Assembly (NCBI RefSeq): GCF_947623445.1
Contig: NC_135242.1
Coordinates: 1,302,001-1,366,000, forward strand
Source of the DNA: Clavelina lepadiformis
Taxonomy: Eukaryota > Chordata > Ascidiacea > Aplousobranchia > Clavelinidae
Reading direction: 5' to 3'
DNA: 64,000 bases
How positions within the stretch are numbered: the stretch's first letter is position 1; each line of letters starts with the position of its first letter. Below are positions 36,801 to 49,239 of this stretch, piece after piece. Position numbers and translations under genes: made by a program. Below the pieces are notes generated by a model. The model ran no database searches, was not told where the DNA came from, and saw only the letters and a program-made list of their open reading frames with translations.

Positions 36801-37540
36801 AACAGGTCAAGCGATAACGAATTTTTGCCCTATAGCGCCAACTACCTGCGGTCCCTCGGCATAAGAACATTCGCAATTGGGGTCGGAAGAGCAGTGAGAG
36901 ACGAATTACAGGTGTCATAAGAGTTAAAGCAACCGATATTTATTTTAATCAAAATTTACCAAAAAATCCAAAATTTATCAAAAAGTGTGTTTTGTAAGAT
37001 TATAGCAAATGGAGATGGAACAGACGAGAGAGTCTTTTACGTCACTAACTTCGAAGATTTGTCAAAAATAATTAGTGCTTTGCGAACCGAAATCTTGTCG
37101 TTTGCTTTGGAAGGTAAAGTGTTTAAAGTCATAAAATATTTTTAGTTACATTTTCGTTTTGCGTAGGGGAAGTTATAAGGAAAAACGATATAATCTAGCT
37201 TATTCTAGCCTATATAATCATACACATTCAATTAATATGCAAGTTATTAAAAATGGTTTACAAACTTACTGCAAATACGTCATTACTTTTTAACCAATAA
37301 AAACCAATCACATTTCATTTTAAAGGCGTCAGGGAAGGAGAGGGAGCGATGACGTCAGTGCATCATCTGCAATTCGGAGAAAAGGGATTTTCCCTGAGTA
37401 GTGGTTTGGTAAAAATTACAAGATTTCTATCGTGTTTTGTAAATTATCTAATTTATTTTTTTGTGCGTTTGTTTGTGTGCCTGTGTGTGTGTATGCTTGG
37501 GTTTGTATGTATATGCGTTCGCGTGTGTGTGCATTGGTAG
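33853..37540 (+). CDS. Integrin alpha-like protein with I domain, ending just after it (about 440 aa)
   Basis: Ten exons join in phase: 33853-34019, 34295-34365, 34473-34612, 35689-35806, 35994-36168, 36334-36406, 36511-36653, 36806-36911, 36999-37113 and 37326-37540. A signal peptide (MMIYLTAALAYLVALTPA) is followed by YNIDDG, GERASSFFGYNL and RLLVGAPKST, the first blade of an alpha-subunit propeller. A Cys-rich stretch (SCPPVAYSPGYCF) precedes the I domain (about residues 175-375). The metal site looks complete: DGSLS, the Thr in TTYTAHAL, and LLTDGRSSD. LGQYRSQSQFEDA is typical of the I-domain family. After the I domain the frame reads GEKGFSLSSGL and then runs into GT-rich repeat DNA, giving a hydrophobic, Cys/Val-rich tail before a stop. 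AATAAA lies about 115 nt beyond. No further propeller blades, stalk or GFFKR-type tail is seen. A donor at 37409 (GTAAAA) could instead splice onward. I-domain alpha subunits bind extracellular ligands as heterodimers, but a form without the propeller could not pair normally with a beta subunit. Confidence 0.85.
37450..37535 (+). repeat. GT-rich low-complexity run used as coding sequence
   Basis: An imperfect TG/TTTG run forms the last part of the integrin-like frame and encodes mainly Val, Cys, Phe and Leu. Of interest only because the frame stays open through it. Confidence 0.7.
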
Positions 37541-37968
37541 GTTTATTTTTAGCGAGTTTCCTCGCAAAATTCTGTATAAAACAAAAGTCGCTGCGCTAAT
37601 CTAGCGCACAATCACAAAGCAGTAATTACGTCAGTAAAGATTCGGCGGAAACAATAAAAGAGCTAGCGATCATTAATCGGTGAGAAAATAGAAAAGGTGA
37701 GAAGTTTTTTTAGCCTTTTAATTAGTTAGATATATAAGTTACTTTGACAAATATTACGTTCACTAACATTACAAAACTACTTGTTGTGGCTTTCATATTT
37801 ACACGAAAATCTTTACATTTTTAGGTTTGTGATTTGAATAACTGACCGGGCGTATGAAAAGCTGCAGTAAATGAAAAGCAAACGAGCAACCCACGACGAA
37901 GAACCTCAATTTTCTTGAAAAATTCAAAACTGTTTTCATTTCGTTTCAAATGTTTTCATTCACGCCCG

Positions 37969-38103
37969 ATGGATGTAGAAAAGCATTTCGTTCTGTTTAT
38001 CGTTCTCATTTTCGTTCAATTTAAGCCTGTTTACTGTAAAATGCCAAAGAGCGGCCCAAAACAGCAACCTGGGCATCTGATCTGTAAAAATGCGGTAATT
38101 TAA
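37969..38103 (+). other. Candidate signal-peptide exon
   Basis: The frame begins MDVEKHFVLFIVLIFVQF and ends a hydrophobic core at VYC, a good signal peptide, followed by KMPKSGPKQQPGHLICKNA. A GTAATT that could serve as a donor lies at the end (after 38093), just before the stop. No continuing exons were recognised in the AT-rich sequence up to 40.3 kb. It could be the first exon of a secreted protein, or chance. Confidence 0.25.
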
Positions 38104-38109
38104 GGTTCA

Positions 38110-40330
38110 TTCACCACAAATATGCTCAACGGTATAAGATGTCGTTGCATGAAACACAGATGTTTTGTTGAAATGTCACCAAGTCATTGCAGTGTTGTGT
38201 GAAAAGAAATAAGGAAGTTATCCTTACAATGTGTTCGTCTGTACTGTGCTTACTCACTGCATAGGTCACAGAAGAGTAGCTTTTGAGAAATAAAACATGA
38301 AACAAAGACGTACTGTATTAAGTTTAATTGTTTGGTCATAGGAATGCCGCTTTAACAACGATTCAAAATTGAATTTTAATCAACAAGATTTCTGAGAATA
38401 TCACATAAAAATATTTCCTTTTTGCAGCAAATAAAATAATTTAAATATATCTTTAACTTTTAGTTTTAAATTTTAAATATTTGTGGTTCATTTATGTTCA
38501 TTAAAGCGTAGCGTAACCTAAACATGAAACACTTACAAAGTTTAAGTTTTGTGTATAAGCAATACATCTATTTTGAATGGATGCCACATCGGGCCATGGT
38601 TCTTGTCACGCAAGTTTTTACGGTTGACTGCTTGGTAAAGCTGTAAGGCAACACACCTTGAACATTTGCCAGGAAAATTGGCAAATGTTACTGAACATGA
38701 ACAAAGTTTCTTTGTATTATTTTCATTTGCAAAAAAGGGTTGGGCAGAGACGAAATTTTAACAAATTTTGTTCAAGTACAGGGACCATTTCGCCGGATGC
38801 GGCACAAAACAACAGCTTATCGCTTTAAAAACATACTACTCCAACAACATAGACATCAAACTGAGGAAAAAGTTGAAAACAGAAGCTTTATTTGTCTGAG
38901 AAAGATTTAGACGAAGAACAGATAACTCAAATTTGAAAGCAGCAAGAAAAAAATAAATGACAGCGTAGAACTTAATTATAGACAGTATCAGCTTTTCTTC
39001 GAGCAAAATGAAAAGTGAAAAGGTATATTGACATTACAGTTTTAACAATATTATTGTATATAGAAAATATTACAATGAACTTGACACCGCAATCTTGAAT
39101 ACGACCAAAATACTCTTAATGGTATTTTAAAAGACTTCAAATTGGGGAAAAAGATTTGCAATATGTTATTTTTGAATGGAAATATGGTTGAGAACGCAAA
39201 GGCGGAAGTAGAATTACGTAACAAAGGAAAATAATTCGACGGAAATATTTGTGCCAGTGGATGGTAAATATGGTAAGTAAAAGTAGATGTAGGAATTAAT
39301 TTTTAAAAGTTGTTTTATACGATGTGAAAACATCAGGTTTATCCGTATCTTTTATCACGCTCAAGCCCAAGTTCAAATGACCTCCGTTTTATATATTCTT
39401 CCGCCAAACTTAGCATTAACCCACGAGGTAAAACAGATTTTTTTCATACAGTAAAGTTACAATAAAGTTTGTGTAATACTACTTTATGGAATGCTTTAAT
39501 TTCTTTAATTTCTTTGATGTAAACTTAACATAAAATCAGTCAATTTATATACCAAGTGTAGATGACCATATAAAACTGTCAGAAGACACACTGGAGGCTG
39601 AAATAAGATTAAGCCTTCTCTTGGCATCACTTACATAACGGCGACATAAATCTAACCCTGATTGTTTCTATATTTTGCTTTATGTGGTTTTTGATTAAAG
39701 TTTTAGTTAAATCTAATCTGGAGCAAAAGTTTTTCAATGTCAATATCAACGTTGCAAACCATAAACATTTAATTTGTTCCTGTCAGAGTTTTATAATTGG
39801 TCTGTTTTTCGGTCAGAACAGATTTTTTGGAAGTTGTTCATTACAGTTATTTTTTATTTATGCATGATTGAAATATTTTATTATCACTTGATATTTATCG
39901 GGTCAGTTGTTAACATATAGTAACGTTGTTTATTTCGTAGTCTTTATTTCTATATAGTTGTATTGCAATATTTTCATTGGGTCTGTATAAACTGAAAGTT
40001 TTTTACAAATTAGTGTTAATTAGAATACATGTAATTGATCGGACCGCATTCGTTTCATTCCTCAGTTTAATATTTCTAATGCTAATATACCATGAATGTG
40101 ACATAAAATTATCCAAGTAAAAAAATACCATAACATAATGCATAATAAATGATATGAATCATGATATGAATTCTGCAGGTTAGAAAAAATCATGATAGTC
40201 AAGCTAGATAAGAAAATACTAATTAACTTATTTATCATTCATAGTTATTATATAACTTACTGATTTATTGATTGATAACTAAAACTACTTATAAATATTG
40301 ATAATGAACAAAGCTTTTACGTTTCCTTTA
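38110..40330. other. AT-rich spacer between the integrin-like gene and the subfamily II array
   Basis: No exon chain, transposon protein or structured repeat can be supported. I looked here for the missing integrin propeller blades (GAVGAY-like and FG-GAP-like motifs) on the plus strand and found none. Confidence 0.45.
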
Positions 40331-40364
40331 GATTGGAATTTCAACCAATATAGTTATTGAAACA

Positions 40365-41307
40365 ATGCAACCATTTTCAAAATTGAGCAGTGTAGCAAAG
40401 GAGGAACTTTCTGTTAACATAGTTCGCATTTGTCGAAATCAGGTAAAATAAAATACATATTGCAAATTTTGTGATCTTGATTGCAATTCACATATTTGTT
40501 AATGTTTTAGTTTTTTAATAAAATATTTTTAGATAAATGTGCTTAACATTTCAGCAAAAACATATTTTCCGTTTTCTTTTCATAAATAGCTAGAGTGGCT
40601 TTCATAATAGAAAAGAAATATGTCACAAACTACAATGTGACTCACAAAGCTTGGAAGAGTCATTGTGGTTAAAGTCACTAACTAGTGATGAGTCATGAAA
40701 GACAACAAAACATGATGATTCATTAACCAAACAGTTTATTTTTAGGCATCAGCCATAAATATCTTAACTCTGATTCTAAATGGTGTTCCTTACAACACGG
40801 TGACAGCAAGAAAAAGGGCCTTAGTACAAATGTAAGTCTCTGCTGTGGTAAAACTTTGACACATGTAATTTAGCTTATGTCTAATCATTTTTGTCACGTT
40901 GATTTTCGTTGTGTTCGTGCAAGTGATGGCAAAATATTTTGACATTCTAGTGTGGATTATGAAGAAGAACAGAGCTGGGATAACAACAGTAGCGAAGGTA
41001 ATCAAATAGCAATACAATGTCGAATGTCTCTACTTTCCAAAACCTATAATCGCAGGGTTGCTAAATGCACTTTTACTCACAAACGGTGCAGTAAATATGT
41101 ACATGCAGGACATAATTTGCTTTTTTACAGAGTTTATGTTTAATTGCAGAAGTTCTTCTTCCTCGAGTCCGGAACAGGAGAATTATCCAGGTGGATATCA
41201 CAGGAGGAAATCTTCTGGACGATCTTGGAGCCATTCAACATCAGCTGGATTCAATAATAGCCACCCTAGATCATCCAACAGGAGATACTTGTGACGTAAC
41301 AGATTAA
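40365..41307 (+). CDS. Subfamily II small protein, gene 1 (uncharacterised, 122 aa)
   Basis: Exons are 40365-40442, 40746-40831, 40951-40997 and 41150-41307, with phases 0, 2 and 1. The start MQPFSKLSSVAKEEL lies 33 nt after a CTTTAG acceptor (40330-40331). Exon 1 ends VRICRNQ. Exon 2 has LILNGVPYNTVTARK. Exon 3 (47 nt, two codons longer than in its paralogs) has VDYEEEQSWDN. Exon 4 has VRNRRIIQVDITGGN, a helix DDLGAIQHQLDS and HPTGDTCDVTD. It differs from the other three members in this extra exon 3 length and in a tail lacking the final S/A-P. There is no signal peptide or membrane segment. An AATAAAAA word lies about 125 nt after the stop. Confidence 0.85.
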
Positions 41308-41319
41308 TAGCTGTTACCA

Positions 41320-43500
41320 AACAGACTTCCTCATCAAACACAGGCAGTTTAAACAAAAATAACCAGGGGACTTATAGAAACATTTCTAAGTACAAAAAAT
41401 TGTTACAAAGTAATTCGTTACAAAAACTGTAAGAATAAAAATCTTCTCCACTGTGGACAAACTACTCTCTCTCTCTTGTTGGCATTTTCAGTAAGAGTAA
41501 AAATGTCCTGTACTCTTTCTCCAATTTTGTTTTGTAGAAACTATTTTGTGTTACGTGACTGTGTTTAAGCGCATACTGTGGTGCAACTATGGGAAAAATT
41601 GTGTAACTATTGAGTAATAATCAACAATTGCGTAGCTGCATGCTACGTATTGGAAAATTTTCTGCAGTCTCGTGCTGTCTCTACATTCACTGCCATTAAA
41701 AATTGGTAACGTACTGCTGAAAACCATGACAAACCAGCAAAACCATGATAAATTTGTGTGTATTGATTTCAGGAAACAATGTGTTTACTCAAGACTGTGC
41801 CTTTGCAAATCCACTGTTGCGATTTTACTCTGATGTATGACTTAAATGCCATAGGGCAAAAAAATGGATTTTAAATTGCCTGTGTTTAATGGCAACGTCT
41901 TAATACGAAAATAAAAAATTTACAAACCAATTTACTGATGTCTGTGTTCTTTTACTTCAACAGAATATAAACAATTTCAACTTTTTAGAAAACAAGTGTA
42001 GAATTAATAAAACGATTACAAGATATATATATTATATATTATAAGCCATACTTATTGTACATAAAGAAAACGACTTTTGAAACAATGCCGTCAGCACAAA
42101 AGTTTCTAAGTTGCTTTAATGAATTAGCAGAGTCCTCAGGTACCCCAGCATCAAAAGTGGTCAAGCGGAGCACGACATTCTGCACTGGATTCAAACAGCA
42201 AATGTTCTGCTGTTTGAATAGTACAGTAAGTAATCCAACAGACAAAGTATTAAAGAAATCTTGAAAGCTAATTAAAATTAAAATAAAAGCAGTTAGAATC
42301 AGATTGGCAGATTGCACTTTGTCGAGGGTGCATGCTGCAACTTATCGTTTGTCAAACTAGCTTACATGAAGACAATGGATTAAGATAGCCTTGGTGAACA
42401 GTTTTACATGGCGGGAAACAATATATGATAAGCTGTTGCAGATGATCTTACTTGTCTTACTGTTGCAGATGAGCTGATGCTCTTGGCTTCTTCCGAATGT
42501 GATCCTTAACATCCACTCGATCGTTTTGCAACTGTGTGCTATGATGCTGGGATGAAAACAAGCACAGGCTAAAGAAAAGGGAAGCACTCTACCTCTCAAA
42601 AACCACTGCAAGTGAACAAACACCGAAGCAGGGTGACAAGTTAAAGTACTTGGACGTGTAATACTTGAAAGGTGGAAAGCAAAAAGTATCCTGTGACAGA
42701 TTCATAAAACTTAACGTATGAGAGTTCTATGGGTACAAATGCTCAGCTTTACCTCCAGTTGACTTTTTTAGTAGGAAACGAACGCTTTGGTAGGTTTCTG
42801 ATTCTATTGTTCGGTAGCGCCACCTGCCGACAATTTCTCCACATCAAAAAGCATTGGAAATCGCGCAAATAATAAAAAGATGAATGAAAACTGTTATCAA
42901 GCCGGCCGTGGCCACAGTACAATCGATTCGTCCTACTTATAAAAAGCGTAATCAGACAACTAATTTTTAAACTGAAATACAGCTCAAATAGATTACCATT
43001 GGTTTAGTAGAACACCAAACTGAAAAACTACCAGCAGAACACTTTTTGGCCAGAGCTTTGGATACACTGGGCCGTGAAGTAGCGGAGAGGCGTTTGTCAT
43101 ATTACAATACACCATCATTGAAATATGTGTCTTTAGCTATTGCGCGCATCAGGCAATCTACTTAATTTTATCAAACGTTTGGTTTCAGAGCTGCGCATAA
43201 AGAGCGATGAGGATATTTTCCTTGAGACGTCAGGATACTCGACAAACAACTTAAGTCTAGTCAAAATTTTACAGCAAACTCTCATTAAATCTTGAAGCCG
43301 TTTTACTGTTGGAAAATTTTTACTTATTCAAGCTTTATTTACTTTAATAAAGCGATGAAGCGTGCAATTCCTAGCAACAAAACAACTGCAAACACATTTA
43401 GTCGGCTCGTTGCGCTTCAAGTGGTTTGTACCGACGTTTTTCAAAGATGGTCGGGAGAAAACTTCAAGCATTATAAATCTGAGGAAACTCCAGTTTCTCT
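41320..43500. other. Spacer with one weak exon candidate
   Basis: Mostly AT-rich without gene evidence. A frame from 42085 (MPSAQKFLSCFNELAESSG) to a GTAAGT donor after 42225 looks exon-like but has no recognisable partner exons. A decayed LINE scrap lies at 42430-42740. Confidence 0.35.
42430..42740 (+). mobile_element. LINE family B RT scrap, plus strand
   Basis: Reading across frames, the plus strand gives pieces matching the family B RT after its ADD box: LLASSECD, a DRFAT-like stretch, EALYLSK and KLKYLDV. It is heavily frameshifted and is the only family B piece in this orientation. Confidence 0.55.
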
Positions 43501-43517
43501 TCAAATCTATTGTTTGA

Positions 43518-46154
43518 ATCTATCTATCTATCTATCCATCTATCCATCTATCCATCTATCCATCTATCCATCTATCCATCTATCCATCTATCCATCTATC
43601 CATCTATCCATCTATCCATCTATCCATCTATCCATCTATCCATCTATCCATCTATCCATCTATCCATCTATCCATCTATCCATCTATCCATCTATCCATC
43701 TATCCATCTATCCATCTATCCATCTATCCATCTATCCATCTATCCATCTATCCATCTATCCATCTATCCATCTATCCATCTATCCATCTATCCATCTATC
43801 CATCTATCCATCTATCCATCTATCCATCTATCCATCTATCCATCTATCCATCTATCCATCTATCCATCTATCCATCTATCCATCTATCCATCTATCCATC
43901 TATCCATCTATCCATCTATCCATCTATCCATCTATCCATCTATCCATCTATCCATCTATCCATCTATCCATCTATCCATCTATCCATCTATCCATCTATC
44001 CATCTATCCATCTATCCATCTATCCATCTATCCATCTATCCATCTATCCATCTATCCATCTATCCATCTATCCATCTATCCATCTATCCATCTATCCATC
44101 TATCCATCTATCCATCTATCCATCTATCCATCTATCCATCTATCCATCTATCCATCTATCCATCTATCCATCTATCCATCTATCCATCTATCCATCTATC
44201 CATCTATCCATCTATCCATCTATCCATCTATCCATCTATCCATCTATCCATCTATCCATCTATCCATCTATCCATCTATCCATCTATCCATCTATCCATC
44301 TATCCATCTATCCATCTATCCATCTATCCATCTATCCATCTATCCATCTATCCATCTATCCATCTATCCATCTATCCATCTATCCATCTATCCATCTATC
44401 CATCTATCCATCTATCCATCTATCCATCTATCCATCTATCCATCTATCCATCTATCCATCTATCCATCTATCCATCTATCCATCTATCCATCTATCCATC
44501 TATCCATCTATCCATCTATCCATCTATCCATCTATCCATCTATCCATCTATCCATCTATCCATCTATCCATCTATCCATCTATCCATCTATCCATCTATC
44601 CATCTATCCATCTATCCATCTATCCATCTATCCATCTATCCATCTATCCATCTATCCATCTATCCATCTATCCATCTATCCATCTATCCATCTATCCATC
44701 TATCCATCTATCCATCTATCCATCTATCCATCTATCCATCTATCCATCTATCCATCTATCCATCTATCCATCTATCCATCTATCCATCTATCCATCTATC
44801 CATCTATCCATCTATCCATCTATCCATCTATCCATCTATCCATCTATCCATCTATCCATCTATCCATCTATCCATCTATCCATCTATCCATCTATCCATC
44901 TATCCATCTATCCATCTATCCATCTATCCATCTATCCATCTATCCATCTATCCATCTATCCATCTATCCATCTATCCATCTATCCATCTATCCATCTATC
45001 CATCTATCCATCTATCCATCTATCCATCTATCCATCTATCCATCTATCCATCTATCCATCTATCCATCTATCCATCTATCCATCTATCCATCTATCCATC
45101 TATCCATCTATCCATCTATCCATCTATCCATCTATCCATCTATCCATCTATCCATCTATCCATCTATCCATCTATCCATCTATCCATCTATCCATCTATC
45201 CATCTATCCATCTATCCATCTATCCATCTATCCATCTATCCATCTATCCATCTATCCATCTATCCATCTATCCATCTATCCATCTATCCATCTATCCATC
45301 TATCCATCTATCCATCTATCCATCTATCCATCTATCCATCTATCCATCTATCCATCTATCCATCTATCCATCTATCCATCTATCCATCTATCCATCTATC
45401 CATCTATCCATCTATCCATCTATCCATCTATCCATCTATCCATCTATCCATCTATCCATCTATCCATCTATCCATCTATCCATCTATCCATCTATCCATC
45501 TATCCATCTATCCATCTATCCATCTATCCATCTATCCATCTATCCATCTATCCATCTATCCATCTATCCATCTATCCATCTATCCATCTATCCATCTATC
45601 CATCTATCCATCTATCCATCTATCCATCTATCCATCTATCCATCTATCCATCTATCCATCTATCCATCTATCCATCTATCCATCTATCCATCTATCCATC
45701 TATCCATCTATCCATCTATCCATCTATCCATCTATCCATCTATCCATCTATCCATCTATCCATCTATCCATCTATCCATCTATCCATCTATCCATCTATC
45801 CATCTATCCATCTATCCATCTATCCATCTATCCATCTATCCATCTATCCATCTATCCATCTATCCATCTATCCATCTATCCATCTATCCATCTATCCATC
45901 TATCCATCTATCCATCTATCCATCTATCCATCTATCCATCTATCCATCTATCCATCTATCCATCTATCCATCTATCCATCTATCCATCTATCCATCTATC
46001 CATCTATCCATCTATCCATCTATCCATCTATCCATCTATCCATCTATCCATCTATCCATCTATCCATCTATCCATCTATCCATCTATCCATCTATCCATC
46101 TATCCATCTATCCATCTATCCATCTATCCATCTATCCATCTATCTATCTATCTA
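43518..46154. repeat. Perfect octanucleotide satellite, about 2.6 kb
   Basis: Roughly 326 copies of ATCTATCC run head to tail from about 43532 to 46144, flanked on both sides by a few plain TATC units. I see no substitution or length change inside the array. All frames are open because 8 bp x 3 gives an eight-residue peptide period, which explains the two very long open frames here; they are not genes. The plain TATC edges suggest that the octamer arose from a tetranucleotide microsatellite by one T-to-C change and then expanded. Confidence 0.97.
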
Positions 46155-46159
46155 TATAA

Positions 46160-47760
46160 AATCTATCTAGTGAATAATGAACAAAACTTCCATTTATTGT
46201 GTGATCACGTGAATTAATCAAAGCACGAGAGAATCAACAAAGTTGCGCATTTTGTTGACGCCAGGTTTGTGCCTTGCTCCAGATATTTTGCATCATTATC
46301 AATTGGTGGGCACTATTTACAATCAATTGAAATAGTAAATTTGAAATAATATTCTACCTTTAATTTAGAATATTTTAGGACACATCTAGTATGTTTTTCA
46401 AGCTTTAAATAGACAAAAACATTTATGATTCTTTGTTTAGGAGTTAAGCAATGTTAAGTGATTATTATTCAATGTTTATGAAGGATATTTGCTGTGTTTG
46501 ATCGAGGCTCAGTGGTTCTCGATTTAAATAATGGCAGATCTGAAACATTTATCCTGCAATGATAGACATGATAGATAAAGTATAGCAAAGCTCGGGACGT
46601 TCAGCCCACACAAAGTATTAGTAAATGTTTATTTCAAAAACCAGTTCGTACTTGTCCAGTGTTAAATATCTACAGTACATGGCAAACAAAAGGTTGTAAT
46701 AAAATGAAATTCAAAAGCTCATAAAACTTGCACAAGCAAGGTTTGAGCTCAAAACAAGTTTTAACGTTCATAAATCGTTCGCATTTCAGTTATCTTCACA
46801 TAACGGCTCTCGCATTTTGTCAATAAAAAATTTGTACCAACAAAACACAGAACTTGCTAAAGCTGTAGCAGGAAACTAAGCAAAATGAAAAGCATATGTA
46901 GGTATCCAAACTTTTTGCAGATTCAGAACTTCAAGTTCAGCATAAAATTAGTTACAAAAAAGATCGAAACAAGATGTGAAGTTGGGCAGCGCTAGGCGTC
47001 AGCGCCAGGTGTCAACGCCAGGCTTCAGCTCCGTAATGACCTCGAAATATTTTGGTAAGCATCGTTTTATGAAAACGTGGGCGTAGAGCTTTCCGTTCTG
47101 AGTTAACGTATTAACATGTGCTCATACTAAGTAGTTCCAAAGAGTGTTTAATTATGTAAAAGCTGATGCATTTTTTCATTTGTGAGCAATAATAATTAAT
47201 CAATAGTAAAGTTTTTTCTCATGTAAAGTAAGTAACCAAAACTTTAACTAGTAACTTATATTTCTAGCTCAGGCAAAAAGACAGATTTGCTTTTCCAAAG
47301 GTGAAAGTGTGGAATTCAATTTTTGTTAAGGTAGAAACTTCAGTATATTTCTGCTTGCACTACGTTAGTTGGTACATAGTTGAACTTTTGAGTAAATCCG
47401 TTTAACAAAATAAAAAAAATACTCTTTTGGCTGCCATTTTGGCCTCTATGCTAAGCTAAAGGGACTCAAACTACATTAATCAACATCTGTCTGAATCCAA
47501 TATTGATTTCTAAAAGTTGGTTTAAAGACATGGTTAAGGAAAAATTCATCTGCATTCCATTTCATTGATACTTTCATCGATCAACAGAAACGATAGTGTA
47601 AAACCTAAATTATTTTTAAAAAAGATGCATTTTCTTTGGTCATTTTTCAGTTTGGGGTGTTGTTGAAATTAAAAATAACTGTTATGTTACTATGGTATTG
47701 ATAATTCAATAAGCAGCTTTAAAAAATTCCTGTTTAACTAAAATTCAAACAAAGATTGAC
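46160..47760. other. AT-rich spacer
   Basis: No gene is supported. A short stretch near 46635-46675 resembles stretches near 50177 and 56893 (variants of CCTGTTCGTAC), probably duplicated spacer carried with the gene array. Confidence 0.4.
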
Positions 47761-47781
47761 TTTTTTTCCAGTTTTCAAAAG

Positions 47782-49083
47782 ATGTATTCAATTAACAACC
47801 CTGGAAATCAGCTTCGAATCCAACGAAACCAGGTAATATTAATCAGAGACTCTTCTGCAGAAAAATACAATTTTAACAATTTTGTTCCTAAGGAATTTTT
47901 TTTGCGTTTTAGCAATAGTTTATAGCAGACCCTAAAACGGCTGTCATAAATTACAAGCATAAAAAGTTTGGATTAAAAATTATTGCAATACCGAAAATTC
48001 AAAACGCACCTGACGTCAATTGTAAACGCAAAATTGAACCTGTCAATAAACATTTGACTTATCTCAGGCAACTGCAAGAACGGTTATGAGGCTGGTATTA
48101 AATGGTTTTCAATACAGAAGAACACCAGCCACACAAGTAGAACTGTAAGTTTTCATTGACAAAAAGTGTTTCTGTTCTCTTACCAAATTTTGTAGGAAAT
48201 ATCACGTCATGACTTAAATAATAAGTTCCAGTCTGGTTACTCATCAAAGTAACAATTTTGTTTTCGTTTTCAGTGTTAACTATGACCAGGAAACCTTGCG
48301 AAATGTTGGCGGAGGTAAGCAACAAAGTTTGATGGAATGTTTTCAAATACAGTTCAAGAAAATTCAGTTTAAAATTTTAATACGATACTAGCAAAAACTT
48401 ATATAAAAATTAGCGTCAATAATATTTTTTTACTCCAATTTTAAAAACAATTTTGCTTTATAATAAAAATTTATGAAAGCTATTAAAAATACAGTAGTTT
48501 AGGAGTAATGAAATACAGATCCATGCATGTTTTGTTAAAATCAAATATTAAACTTATGCTTGATTGCAACAAATACAATTGCTAAGGCAATAACATGCCC
48601 AGTTGCACAAACCACTTACCAAACTTTGCTCATAAATTAACAAAGAACAAGCATTTTTTACTTGTATAAGGTAACTACTTTTAACCAAACGTACTCTAAT
48701 TATGACACAGCAGCAAAAAAACTGTTTATTACAAGAAATGTTTTGCTAAAAGGTAAATGTTTCATTAGCTTTTTCGAATGCTCCACAGGAAGCTTAGTGA
48801 TTGAATGTGTATAAAGGTTTTCAAATACAGTTAAGTACCTTTGAATTCGAATATGCAACTTGCCAATATTGAAATAAAAAGCTATCCTATATGCAAAATT
48901 TTTCCGTTTTGTTCAATTTCAGGAGTTCTTTATCCTACAATCAGAAACAGGAGAGTTATCTTGGTAGAGATTAGAGGAAGGAATCTTCAGGAGGATCTTA
49001 ATGCCATACAACGTCAGCTGGATTCTGCAGGAGCAAGCTTGGATCACCCAACAGGGGATATCTACACAGAAATGGCACCTTAG
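47782..49083 (+). CDS. Subfamily II small protein, gene 2 (uncharacterised, 109 aa)
   Basis: Exons are 47782-47832, 48068-48144, 48274-48314 and 48923-49083, with phases 0, 2 and 1. The start MYSINNPGNQ lies 10 nt after TTTTTTTCCAG (AG at 47770-47771). Exon 1 is the shortest of the family (17 codons) and ends RIQRNQ. Exon 2 has VMRLVLNGFQY. Exon 3 has VNYDQETLRNVGG. Exon 4 has IRNRRVILVEIRGRN, the helix EDLNAIQRQLDS and HPTGDIYTEMAP. The 41-nt exon 3 and 161-nt exon 4 match the next two genes exactly. A downstream AATAAAA near 49593 may be its polyadenylation signal. Confidence 0.86.
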
Positions 49084-49191
49084 CAGCTGACACATCACAG
49101 ACCCACACAACAAACACATGCAGTTTAGAAGCTGTTGTGTCGACGGATGGAAAAAATTAAAATAATGACATTTTAAAACAAGCAAGTAAGA

Positions 49192-49232
49192 AGTTAGTTA
49201 GTTAGTTACATAGTTAGTTGAGTTAGTTAGGT
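49192..49232. repeat. Short GTTA microsatellite
   Basis: Imperfect AGTT/GTTA tandem repeat about 110 nt after the stop of the preceding gene. Confidence 0.8.
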
Positions 49233-49239
49233 AATCTGC

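Noticed and set aside
37409-40330. Search for the missing integrin propeller and stalk exons
   Set aside because: No GAVGAY-, FG-GAP- or GFFKR-like coding stretch was seen on the plus strand.
41058-41294. Ser-rich plus-strand frame overlapping exon 4 of subfamily II gene 1
   Set aside because: It is a different frame of the real exon, whose splice sites and paralog similarity support the other reading.
43292-46170. Two very long plus-strand open frames (886 and 955 codons)
   Set aside because: They are translations of the octanucleotide satellite, which has no stop in any frame. Only a few flanking codons are non-repetitive.
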